From Pseudomonas koreensis (lineage in GTDB: Bacteria > Pseudomonadota > Gammaproteobacteria > Pseudomonadales > Pseudomonadaceae), in contig NZ_JAAQYM010000005.1 in NCBI RefSeq assembly GCF_012986595.1, positions 1-64,000 on the forward strand: a stretch of DNA of 64,000 nt. Direction: 5' to 3'. The translations under genes were made by a program, and so were the position numbers. Below, one piece after another: positions 9,115-19,200 of this stretch (position 1 is its first letter; each line of letters opens with the position of its first letter). Under the pieces are notes generated by a model. The model made no database searches and had not been told where the DNA came from. It saw only the letters and a list, made by a program, of their open reading frames with translations.

Positions 9115-9825
9115 TCAGTGCGACGATTTGCGCGCTTGCGCTGCCGGGGTGGCGAGGTAACGGGTGATGACCTCGACGCCACGGTTGAGGTGCTGCTCGA
9201 GCAATTCCACGGAGTGTTCGACATCACCTTCGCGGGCGGCTTGCAGCATGGCCCGGTGGTCGTCCTGGGACAGCTTGCCCAGGCCCATGGCCTCGAGGTT
9301 GAAACGCAGGAAGCGTTCTTCTTCGTTGAGCCCGTCTTCCACCAGGCGCAGCAGGCGCTTGTTCGGCGCCTTGCTGTACAGCGCCATGTGGAACAGGCGA
9401 TTGAGCCGGCCGATCTCGGCGTAGTTGTGTTCGGTCTCAAGTTCGGCAATGTAACCGGCGGCGAGCTCGTGGTCGGCGCTGGTCAGCCGTGGGATCGACT
9501 GGCGCAGCGCCTCGGATTCGAGCAGGATCCGCAACTCATAGGTTTCCGTCGCGTCACCCTGAATCAACGGTGCCACGACCGCCCCCTTGTGGGTAGTGAC
9601 GCTCAGCAGTTGCTGGGCTTCGAGCTGGCGCAAGGCCTCGCGCACCGGCATGCGGCTGACCCCGAACAGGTCGGCGAGGTCCTGCTGGCGCAGGGCAGTG
9701 CCGCACGGCAAGCGGCCGTCAAGGATCGCCGAGCGCAGCGTCTCTTCGATGATCGAACGGGCGAGGTGTGCTGGAATCGGCCCATCGACCTTGATGCTGT
9801 GCAGTGGTTTGGGCTTCTGTGTCAC
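9115..9825 (-). CDS. GntR family regulator, FadR/FCD subfamily
   Basis: A 236-residue transcription factor. Residues about 18-90 form the winged helix-turn-helix, with RQQDLADLFGVSRMPVREAL as the recognition region. Residues about 95-225 form a helical FCD effector domain with metal or ligand histidines in RLNRLFHMALY and DDHRAMLQAA. It stands alone between the mgo operon and lapG, which face away from it, so its target is not clear from position; it could regulate itself through the palindrome at 9853-9864. FCD regulators usually respond to small carboxylates, but the ligand cannot be told. Confidence 0.88.
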   Translation of the reverse strand: MTQKPKPLHSIKVDGPIPAHLARSIIEETLRSAILDGRLPCGTALRQQDLADLFGVSRMPVREALRQLEAQQLLSVTTHKGAVVAPLIQGDATETYELRILLESEALRQSIPRLTSADHELAAGYIAELETEHNYAEIGRLNRLFHMALYSKAPNKRLLRLVEDGLNEEERFLRFNLEAMGLGKLSQDDHRAMLQAAREGDVEHSVELLEQHLNRGVEVITRYLATPAAQARKSSH

Positions 9826-9852
9826 AACTACTCACCCTGAATGACGACGGAA

Positions 9853-9864
9853 TTTGGATCCAAA
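9853..9864. promoter_or_regulatory. Perfect palindrome TTTGGATCCAAA, candidate GntR operator
   Basis: A perfect 12-base palindrome lies 28 bases upstream of the GntR start codon. GntR/FCD regulators bind short symmetrical sites of this size near their own promoters, so autoregulation is a fair inference. Binding is not shown. Confidence 0.5.
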
Positions 9865-10021
9865 GACACTAGTGATTGCTCTACAGGTTGTCAAACCGTG
9901 TAGAGGATTGCCGTGCTGCGTGAAGTTTAGCGCGATGACGATGATCTCATGGTGCCATTGTTTTTTGCCGGGCTAAGCTTCACCATCAAACGCTTTCCTT
10001 CCTGCCCTCTGGAAACCTGCT

Positions 10022-10714
10022 GTGGCGGTACGTTTCGCGATCCCCCGGACTCTGCGCTGGCTAGGCTGCGCACTGCTGCTGGCCGGCGTCATGCTGGGCG
10101 GTCTGCATGCCGATTGGGATTTTTCCGCGATCAGCCGCAAAGCCACGGCGCTTTACGGGCCATTGGGCGCCGGGCAGCAGCGGATCGATGCCTGGCAAAA
10201 TCTGCTGGCTACGCAGAAACAGGTCAGCGAGATGGAAAAGCTCAAGGTGGTGAACCTGTTTTTCAACAAACAGGTGCGTTATGTAGAGGATATCGATCTG
10301 TGGGGTCAGGTCGATTATTGGGAGACGCCCATCGAGGCGCTGTGGAAAGGTGCCGGCGATTGCGAAGACTATGCGATCGCCAAGTATTTCAGCCTGCGTC
10401 ATCTGGGGGTCTCCAGTGACAAGCTGCGCATCACCTACGTCAAGGCTCTGCGCCAGAACCGCGCGCACATGGTGCTGACGTACTACGCCACCCCCGATGC
10501 CATGCCGCTGGTGCTCGACAGCCTGATCGACCCGATCCAGCCGGCGTCCCAGCGAACCGACCTGTTGCCGGTCTACTCTTTCAATGCTGAAGGTCTGTAC
10601 CTGCCGGGGGCCAAGGGCAACAAGAAGGTCGGTGACACCAAACGCCTGTCGCGCTGGCAGGATGTGCTGAAGAAAATGCAGGCCGAAGGTTTTCCGGTCG
10701 AAACGACTAACTAG
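10022..10714 (+). CDS. lapG: Periplasmic cysteine protease LapG (BTLCP family)
   Basis: A 230-residue transglutaminase-like cysteine protease that cuts the N-terminus of LapA in the periplasm and frees the cell from the surface. A hydrophobic N-terminal segment (about 11-29) serves as signal or anchor. The catalytic triad reads C114 (GDCEDYAIAKY), H149 (RAHMVLTYY) and D166 (LVLDSLID). It is calcium dependent in the family and is held inactive by LapD when c-di-GMP is high. The GTG start is the only start codon in frame near the domain. It is followed 14 bases later by lapD, as in P. fluorescens and P. putida. Confidence 0.96.
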   Translation: MAVRFAIPRTLRWLGCALLLAGVMLGGLHADWDFSAISRKATALYGPLGAGQQRIDAWQNLLATQKQVSEMEKLKVVNLFFNKQVRYVEDIDLWGQVDYWETPIEALWKGAGDCEDYAIAKYFSLRHLGVSSDKLRITYVKALRQNRAHMVLTYYATPDAMPLVLDSLIDPIQPASQRTDLLPVYSFNAEGLYLPGAKGNKKVGDTKRLSRWQDVLKKMQAEGFPVETTN

Positions 10715-10728
10715 GAGCACGCGCTCAG

Positions 10729-12675
10729 ATGTCTTTGTTCAAACAGCTGTTGATCGCTATCTGTCTGTTCCTGGTGGTTGCCTTCACCGGCAGCTTCATG
10801 GTCAGTCTGGAAAGCTCGCGCACCCAGTACGTCAACCAGCTGCGTTCCCACGCCCAGGACGCCGCCACGGCGCTGGCGTTGTCGCTGACGCCGAATATCG
10901 ATGACCCGGCGATGGTCGAGCTGCTGGTCAGCTCGATTTTCGACAGCGGTTATTACGCGAGCATCCGTGTGGTCGATCTGAAAACCGACAAGACCATCGT
11001 CGAGCGCAGCGGAATTCCGGCGGTGAGCAATGTGCCCGACTGGTTCGTCAAACTGATCGGCCTCGAACCGGCCGGTGGCGACGCACTGGTCAGCCGTGGC
11101 TGGGAGCAGGCGGCGCGGGTCGAGGTGGTCAGCCACCCGATGTTTGCCGTGGCCAAGTTGTGGCAGAGCGCGTTGGGCAGTCTCGGCTGGCTGCTGCTGT
11201 GCGGCGCGGTCAGTGCGGTGCTCGGCGCGTTGCTGCTGCGCCGGCAATTGCGCCCGCTGGATTACATGGTCAAGCAGTCCCACGCCATCGCCCGCCGCGA
11301 GTTCCTCAGCCTGCCGGAGCTGCCGCGCACCCCTGAACTGCGGCGCGTGGTGCAGGCAATGAACCAGATGGTCGAGAAGCTCAAGGCGCTGTTCCAGGAG
11401 CAGGCCGAGCGCAGTGAAAAGCTGCGCGCCGAGTCCTATCAGGACAACCTCACGGGGCTGGCCAACCGACGCTATTTCGAGATGCAGCTGCACAACCGGG
11501 TGAGCAACCCGGAGCAGGCCAGCTCCGGTTACCTGCTGTTGTTGCGGGTCAAGGATCTGGCCGGGCTCAACCAGCGCCTCGGCGGGCAGCGCACCGATGA
11601 GCTGTTGAAGGCGGTGGGCGAACAGTTGTCCCGCGAGTGCGCCAAATACCCGGAAACCCAGAACCTCGTGACCCGTATTCGCGGCGGTGAGTTCGCCGTG
11701 CTGGCGCCGGGGCTGGTGCGCGAAGAAGCACTGCAACTGGCGCAGAACCTCGACAGCGCGCTGAGCAGCCTGCACGCCACCGGTGCCACCGACGTGCCGG
11801 CCGTGGCTTCCATCGGCCTTGCGCCGTTCGCTCACGGCGATTCACCGCAAGCCGTGCTGACCCTCGGCGACCAGGCGCTGGCGCAGGCCGAGGGGCAGGG
11901 CGAGCAGAATTGGGCGTGTATCGATCAGAGCCTGGTGGCGGATGTCGGCGACGATCATCATGCCTGGCATCGCTTGCTCGATCAGGCGTTGAATCAGCAG
12001 CGTTTCGAGCTGTACTTCCAACCGGTGGTGGCCGCCCAGGACACGCAACTGGTGCTGCATTACAAAGTGCTGTCGCGGCTGCTGGATGATCAGGGTCAGA
12101 CCATTCCGGCCGGACGGTTCCTGCCGTGGCTCGAGCGCTTCGGCTGGACTGCACGCCTGGATCGGATGATGCTCGAACGCGTGCTCGAGCAAATGAAAGA
12201 GCATGAGGATTCGCTGGCGCTCAACCTGTCTTCGGCGACCCTGGCTGATCCGCAGGCGCTGAACAAAGTGTTCGAGATTCTGCGGGCGCACTCCAACCTC
12301 GGCGAGCGCCTGACCCTGGAAATCGGCGAGGAGCAATTGCCGGAGCAAGCGGTGCTCGAGCAACTGACCCGGCGTCTGCGCGAGTTGGGCTTCTCCCTGA
12401 GCCTGCAACGCTTCGGCGGGCGCTTCAGCATGATCGGCAACCTGGCACGGTTGGGCCTGGCGTACCTGAAGATCGACGGCAGCTACATTCGCGCGATCGA
12501 TCAGGAGAGTGACAAGCGCTTGTTCATCGAAGCGATCCAGCGCGCCGCGCACAGCATTGATCTGCCGCTGATTGCCGAGCGGGTCGAGACGGAAGGGGAA
12601 TTGTCGGTGATTCGCGAGATGGGCTTGTATGGGGTGCAGGGGCAGTTGTTTGGTGAGCCCAAGCCCTGGAAGTAA
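10729..12675 (+). CDS. lapD: Inner-membrane c-di-GMP receptor LapD
   Basis: A 648-residue protein with an N-terminal membrane segment (about 6-26), a periplasmic LapD/MoxY-type output domain to about residue 150, a second membrane segment, HAMP, then degenerate GGDEF and EAL domains. The GGDEF signature reads RGGEF and the EAL position reads KVLSRL, so both are expected to be catalytically dead; the EAL-like domain is the c-di-GMP sensor. When loaded, LapD captures LapG and so protects LapA. The ATG sits 14 bases after lapG, with a GGAG ribosome site. Confidence 0.96.
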   Translation: MSLFKQLLIAICLFLVVAFTGSFMVSLESSRTQYVNQLRSHAQDAATALALSLTPNIDDPAMVELLVSSIFDSGYYASIRVVDLKTDKTIVERSGIPAVSNVPDWFVKLIGLEPAGGDALVSRGWEQAARVEVVSHPMFAVAKLWQSALGSLGWLLLCGAVSAVLGALLLRRQLRPLDYMVKQSHAIARREFLSLPELPRTPELRRVVQAMNQMVEKLKALFQEQAERSEKLRAESYQDNLTGLANRRYFEMQLHNRVSNPEQASSGYLLLLRVKDLAGLNQRLGGQRTDELLKAVGEQLSRECAKYPETQNLVTRIRGGEFAVLAPGLVREEALQLAQNLDSALSSLHATGATDVPAVASIGLAPFAHGDSPQAVLTLGDQALAQAEGQGEQNWACIDQSLVADVGDDHHAWHRLLDQALNQQRFELYFQPVVAAQDTQLVLHYKVLSRLLDDQGQTIPAGRFLPWLERFGWTARLDRMMLERVLEQMKEHEDSLALNLSSATLADPQALNKVFEILRAHSNLGERLTLEIGEEQLPEQAVLEQLTRRLRELGFSLSLQRFGGRFSMIGNLARLGLAYLKIDGSYIRAIDQESDKRLFIEAIQRAAHSIDLPLIAERVETEGELSVIREMGLYGVQGQLFGEPKPWK

Positions 12676-12705
12676 TCCTTGGAGCGTTGGTCTTGGTGAT
12701 GCCGT

Positions 12706-12774
12706 CTTCGCGAGCGGGCTCGCTCCCACATTTGAAATGCATTCCAATGTGGGAGCGAGCCTGCTCGCGAAAGG
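12706..12774. repeat. REPIN (inverted REP pair)
   Basis: A near-perfect inverted pair built from TTCGCGAGCGGGCTCGCTC and its complement GAGCGAGCCTGCTCGCGAA. The arms and the central ATTTGAAATGCATTCC are nearly identical to the element at 38878-38944. It sits between the convergent lapD and the small gene at 12802. Confidence 0.9.
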
Positions 12775-12801
12775 GCCAGTGCAGTCGGTGAAGATCCGGG
12801 A

Positions 12802-13140
12802 TCAGATCAACCCGCTCTCATCTTCATCGATCAAGTGGCTCAACCCGCCCAGCGCTTCACGTGCCTGGGTCCGATCCATCAACTTGGCCTGCGCCGCCGG
12901 CGGCAGGTCGGTGACCCGGATCACGCCTTTCTGGGTCAGCACCTGAATCAGGTCGTCGAGTACCCGAATCATTTCAAAGTCGCTCTGCTTGAGCTGTTTG
13001 AGGCTGTTTTCCACGGCTGCGTTGGCGAACCAGGCCTGGATTTCATGGTGGTCGGCCGGCAGCGTTTCCGTGGCCTCGGCGTACGCCGCAGCTTCCACGC
13101 GAATCAACTGGCCTTGCGCATCGCGTTGCACGTAAAACAT
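12802..13140 (-). CDS. Conserved small protein beside lapA, function unknown
   Basis: A 112-residue acidic soluble protein (MFYVQRDAQGQLIRVEAAAY at the start). It has a predicted helical middle (VENSLKQLKQSDFEMIRVLDD) and no signal peptide or membrane segment. Homologues at this position in other pseudomonads are often labelled tryptophan synthase beta-like, but nothing resembling the TrpB lysine/PLP motifs is present, so that label should not be trusted. It is transcribed in the same direction as lapA but downstream of it, beyond the lapA terminator. Its constant place between lapD and lapA hints at, but does not prove, a link with biofilm control. Confidence 0.8.
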   Translation of the reverse strand: MFYVQRDAQGQLIRVEAAAYAEATETLPADHHEIQAWFANAAVENSLKQLKQSDFEMIRVLDDLIQVLTQKGVIRVTDLPPAAQAKLMDRTQAREALGGLSHLIDEDESGLI

Positions 13141-13249
13141 TGAGCATCCCTCGGAAATGAACCAGCGTCATGCTGTCAGCAGCATAGCCAACTGCGCGCA
13201 AGTATGCGGTGCGGCGACGAAATCGTCACCGGTCCGATAGACGCAAACG

Positions 13250-13280
13250 CAACGGCCGCCCCATGGGGGCGGCCGTTTTG
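13250..13280 (-). terminator. Terminator after lapA
   Basis: The stem AACGGCCGCCCC / GGGGGCGGCCGTT lies 9 bases after the lapA stop codon. The T-rich side is stronger on the plus strand (GTTTTG) but the minus strand also gives GTTGCGTTTG, so it can serve both directions. Confidence 0.75.
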
Positions 13281-13288
13281 TCCACGCA

Positions 13289-16200
13289 TCAGCTGTTGTT
13301 GTGGTCGACCTTGATGGTCGGGTCGCTGCCGGCAATCAGGTTGTGAATGTTGGCGCTCGACCAGTTGTTGCCTTCCAGTTTGATCGTCACGTCCGGGGTG
13401 GCAGCTGCCGCGTCGGCAGAGTTGAACTTGCCGGCGGAGCTGACTTGCAGCGACGACACGCCGTCGACCGTGGTGATCTTCAGGAAGTTGTCGATGGTGC
13501 TGCCGGTCTCGCCCTGCAGCAGATCACGCAGATCGATACGGTCGCCTTCGTTGGCATTGAAGTCCTTGATCACGTCGTTGCCGGTGTCGCCTGCTTTCCA
13601 GACGAAGGTGTCGGCACCGGAACCACCGATCAGGATGTCGTTGCCCTGGCCGCCGATCAGCGTGTCGTTGCCGGTGCCGCCGAGCAGGATGTCATTGCCC
13701 TTGCCGCCATCGAGCAGGTCGTTGCCGCCCGAGCCGAACAGGATGTCATTGCCCGCACCACCCAGCAGGGTGTCGTTGCCATCGTGCGCACCGGAGACAT
13801 CGAACGCCTGATAGTGCTCGGTGATGTACTGGTGCACGTTGCTGGTGGTGACCTTGCTGACGTCGACACCGGTCTGCTGCGCCACGAACGCCTGCATCGC
13901 CTGGTAACCCTCGCCGGCAATGCCGTTGAAGCTCACCAGGTCGCCGAACAGGATGTCGTTGCCGTCGCCACCGCTGACGGTGTCATTGCCCGGCAGCGTC
14001 GCTTCGGTGTGGCCGATGATCGAGTTGGCCAGATCCTTCGGATCGATGTTGGTCTGTGGCGAGTGATCCGAGTCATAAGGTTTCAGATCGTTGAGGCTGA
14101 CACCGCTGTTGATGCCGATGGCTTCGACGTTCGACAGACCGCTGAGCAAGGCGAAACTGCTGTTGGCGTTATCGGTGGTGGCCGATGTGGTGCTGTTACC
14201 GGTACCGGCCAGGCTCGACAACTCGTAGGTGCCATCACCTTGGGCGTGAACGGTGCCCAGGTTGGTCGCGGTCCAGCCGTAACGGCTGGTGTAGACCTGC
14301 AACTGCGCACTGCCGTTGGCATTGATGCTCAGGTAATGCGTGTTGTCGATGTAGGTGCTGAAAGTGTCGCCCAGCTTGTAGTTGCTGGTCGTCACCACAC
14401 TGTCGAACTTCACGTTGCCGTAGAGCGTCGGGTTGGTCTGCTCGCCGCTCTGGTAGTAGGTCGGCTGGCCGTCGGTGATGAAGTACGTGAGGTTCTTCGC
14501 CCCGGTGTTGGCCACGGCTTCCGCGCTCTGGAAGAAGTTGGCCGTGGTCTTGAACACGTCCTCGTAGTTGGTGCCGCCGCCGGACGACATCGAATCGAGC
14601 ACCGCTTTGAGTTGGGTCAGCGCGTTCGGGTCGTTGAGGTTCACCGACACCGACTTGTTGACCTGGGTATCGAAGTCCACCAGGAAGATGTTCACCGTGC
14701 CCGAGTTGCTGCCACCCAGGCTCTGCTTGAGGGTGTTGAACACCGACGTCAGCGAGTCCTTGGCCGCGTTGATCGACGAGGTGCTCATGCTGCCCGAGCT
14801 GTCGACCATGAACGCGATGTTGTAGTTGGTGCCCGGCACCACGGTCAGGCCGCCGATGTCGGCGACCATGATGTCGTTGCCATCGGTGCCGCTGAAGGTG
14901 TCATCGCCAGAAGTACCGACCACGGCGTTGTACACCGCCGGCACCACGGTGACCGGAATGGTCGCGGTGCTGCTGGCCGAACCGCCGACCATCTCGGTGG
15001 AAGTCGAGGTCACGGTCAGGTTGAACTGGCCGTTGTAGTAGGTCGGCGGGGTCACGGTCAGGCTGCCGAGGTTCCAGCCGGTGACGTTGGCTTCGCCGTT
15101 GCTCGCGGTCACGGTGAAGCTGTGGCCATGGCCGTCGGAAAGTACCGAGCCGACCGGCGCACCGCTGATCTTCACGCTCAGGGTTTCCGAGCCGTCGGTG
15201 TCGGTCAGCGCGGTGTTGATCGCCGACAGTTTCACCGTGGTGCCTTCGGCGCCGGTGTTGAGCTTGTAGCCGTCGTAATAACCTTCGCCGTTGGTCCCGT
15301 GCAGGTCGGAGACGGTCACGCCTGCGTTCACCAGATCCTGTACGCCGGTGTAGATCGGCACGCCGGCGCTGCTCAGGTCGATTGGCGTGCTGCCGTTGAC
15401 CGACAGGTTCACGTCATAGCTGCCCGGGCCGCTCTGGTTGTGGTGGTAGATGTCCAGGGTGTAGTAGCCGCTGGTGGTCGGGGTGAACGAACCACTGATC
15501 GCGCCGCCCGCGCCCCAGGTACCCGACGCCACGCTCTTGCCGCCGATGGTGATCAGCAGGCTGTCGTCGGCCACACCACTGAAGCTGTAGGTCTTGCCGG
15601 CTTCCAGGTAGATCAGGCCCGAGGTTTTCGAGGCGGTGCCGGCGGTCACGCTGCCGTCGGACTGCACATTGTTCACGTTGGTGCTGGAGTTCGGGGTGCC
15701 GGCGCCGTCGACCACGTTTTTCAGGGTGGCCGGATCCGCGCCGTTGCCGTTGGTGCCCAGGCCCGGCAGGCCGGTCCAGACTTCCTTGACCAGCCCGGTG
15801 GATTTCACGCTGTTGTCGGCCACGCTCACGGTCGGTGCATCCGCCACAGGCGTGATGTCGATCTTCACGGTGCCGGTGTTGCCCAGCAGTTGGCCGTCGG
15901 TTGGCTGGAACTTGATCTGCGCGTAGTCGGCCTGGTTGTTGCCCATGCCGGTGCCGCCGTAACCGTTGACGCCCGACTCATTGGCATCCGGCATGAAGCG
16001 CAGTTTGCCGGCGTCGATGTCAGCCTTGCTGAAGGTCTGGTTGTTGGCGACGTCTTTCCAGGTCGAACCGTCCAGGTACTGCAGTTTGCCTTCGCCCGGC
16101 AGCTGGGTGATTTTGATGCCCAGGCTGCTGGCCGGGCTGTCGACGTCGGTCACCCCGAAGGTCGACCAGCCGAGGATCAGCGGCGTGTCTTCGGTGCCGG

Positions 16201-19200
16201 TGACGTTGACTGGCGCAGCAACCGGGGCATCGTTGACTGCCACCACGTTGACCGTGGTGGTCGCGGTGTTGGAGTAGTTGCCACCGTCGGTCACGGTCAC
16301 AGTGATGATCCGTGGCACGGTGCTCGGGTTTTCGCTGCTGTTGGTGAAGCTGATGTTCTTGATCGCCTGCATGTAGTCGGCCAGCGTCGCGTTACCCGAC
16401 AGGGTCAGGGTCACGGTGCCGTTGGTACTGTTGGCATTGATGGTGATGCCATTGACGCTGTTGCCCAGGTTCAGCGCATCGCCGTCCTGACGGTTGGTCA
16501 GGACGATGGTCGCACCGGTCAGCATGGTGCTGTCCGGGTCGGTGATCGTCAGGTCAGTGTCGGCAATCGACACGCCGGCGCCCGGGGTGTTTTCGGTGAA
16601 AGTCACCTTGTAGTCGGCACCGGTGGCGCCGCTGGAGTTGTTGGCGTCGAGGTCGATGACCGGTGGCGCATCGTTGTCGATGATCGAGGTGCTGACGCTG
16701 CCGTTGGTGCTGCTGACGGCCAGGTTCTCGAAGTTGCCGCCGGTAGCCGAGTCGATCTTGACCACGAAGTTCTCGGTGCCTTCGGTGATCTTGTCATCGA
16801 TGGTCGCGACGTTGAACTGCGCGCTGCTGGCGCCCGCCGGGATCTTCACGGTGTACACGCCGGTGAAATCCGATCCGTCGGCAGCGGTGCCGCTGTAGAC
16901 GATCTTCAGGGTCACGTCGGTTTGCGCCGGGTGCGTCAGGCTGACGGTGTAGCTGGCGGTCTGGCCTTCGGTCACCGAGGTGCTGCCGGTGATGCTGACG
17001 GTGGTGGTGTCGATGGTATCGGTAACGCTGGTCACCGCCGGTGTCGTGCTCGGTACCAGGTTTTCGAAGTTGCCACCGCTGGCGTTGGTGATGGTGGCCT
17101 GCACGCTGCCGGCGTCTTTGTATACGTCGTCGGCTGGCGCAGGAACAGTCACGGTGCCCGTGGTCTTGCCAGCGTCGATGGTGATCACCGAACCGTTGCT
17201 CAGGGTCACGGTGACCGGCGAGCCGGCGGCGTTGCTCAGGGTTGCGGTGTACGTGATCTGACCACCTTCAGCCACGGTGCCGGTCGCGGTCAGCGACAGG
17301 GTGGTGGTATCGATGGTGTCGGTCACGGTGGTGCTGACCGGGGTCTTGTCGGCGACGAGGTTTTCGTAGTTGCCGCCGCTGACGTTAGTGATCGAGTTGG
17401 TCAGCGGCGCGTGGCCGGTCAACACGTCATTTGGCGCGATGGTGGTCACGGTACCGGTGGTTTTACCGATGTCGATGGTGATGGTCTGGCCGTTGGACAG
17501 GCTCACCACAACTGGCGAACCAGTGACTGGCGCACCGACGGTGGCGGTATAGGTGACCGTGCCACCTTCGGCCACGGTACCCGTGGCGGTGAGTTTCACG
17601 CCCGTGGTGTCGATGGTGTCGGTGACGCTGGTCACGGCTGGTGTGGTGCTCGGCACCAGGCTTTCGAAGTTGCCGCCTGTCGCCGACTTGATAGTCGCCT
17701 GCACGGTGCCGGCGTCCTTGTAGACGTCGTCAGCCGGAGCCGGAACGGTCACGGTGCCGGTGGTTTTACCGGCGTCGATGGTGATCACGGCGCCGTTGCT
17801 CAGGGTCACAGTGACTGGCGAGCCAGCGGCGTTGGTCAGTGTCGCGGTGTAGATGATCGAGCCGCCCTCGGCAACCGTGTTGGTGGCGCTCAGGGACAGG
17901 TTTGTCGTGTCGACAGTGTCGGTCACGGTGGTGCTGACCGGGGTCTTGTCGGCCACCAGGTTCTCGTAGTTGCCGCCGCTGACGTTGGTGATCGCGTTGG
18001 TCAACGGTGCATGACCGGTCAACACGTCGTTCGGCGCGGTAGTGGTCACGGTGCCGGTGGTTTTACCCACCTCGATGGTGATGTTCTGACCGTTGGCCAG
18101 AGTGACGGTCACTGGCGAGCCGGTTACCGGCGCACCGACAGTCGCGGTGTAAGTCACAGTGCCGCCTTCGGCCGCCGACTCGGTCGCGGTGAGTTTCACC
18201 GTGGTGGTGTCGATGGTGTCGGTGACGCTGGTCACGGCTGGCGCGGTGCTTGGCACCAGACTTTCGAAGTTGCCGCCTGTCGCCGACTTGATAGTCGCCT
18301 GCACGGTGCCCGCGTCTTTGTAGACGTCGTCAGCCGGAGCCGGAACGGTCACGGTGCCGGTGGTTTTACCGGCGTCGATGGTGATCACGGCGCCGTTCGA
18401 CAGGGTCACGGTGACTGGCGAGCCAGCCGCGTTGGTCAGGGTCGCTGTGTAGATGATCGAGCCGCCTTCGGCAACCGTGTTGGTGGCGCTCAGGGACAGG
18501 TTGGTCGTGTCGACAGTGTCAGTCACGGTGGTGCTGACCGGGGTCTTGTCGGCCACGAGGTTTTCGTAGTTGCCGCCGCTGACGTTAGTGATCGAGTTGG
18601 TCAGCGGCGCGTGGCCGGTCAACACGTCATTTGGCGCGATGGTGGTCACGGTACCGGTGGTTTTACCGATGTCGATGGTGATGGTCTGGCCGTTGGACAA
18701 GCTCACCACAACTGGCGAACCAGTGACTGGTGCACCGACAGTGGCGGTATAGGTGACCGTGCCACCTTCGGCCACGGTACCCGTGGCGGTGAGTTTCACG
18801 CCCGTGGTGTCGATGGTGTCGGTGACGCTGGTCACGGCTGGCGTGGTGCTCGGCACCAGACTTTCGAAGTTGCCACCTGTCGCCGACTTGATGGTTGCCT
18901 GCACGGTGCCGGCGTCTTTGTAAACGTCGTCAGCCGGAGCCGGAACGGTCACGGTGCCGGTAGTTTTACCGGCGTCGATAGTGATCACGGCGCCGTTCGA
19001 CAGGGTCACGGTCACTGGCGAGCCAGCGGCGTTGGTCAGCGTTGCGGTGTAAACGATCGAGCCACCCTCGGCCACGGTGCCGGTCGCGCTCAGCGACAGG
19101 TTGGTCGTGTCGACAGTGTCGGTCACGGTGGTGCTGACCGGCGTTTTGTCGGCCACGAGGTTCTCGTAGTTGCCGCCGCTGACGTTGGTGATCGCGTTGG

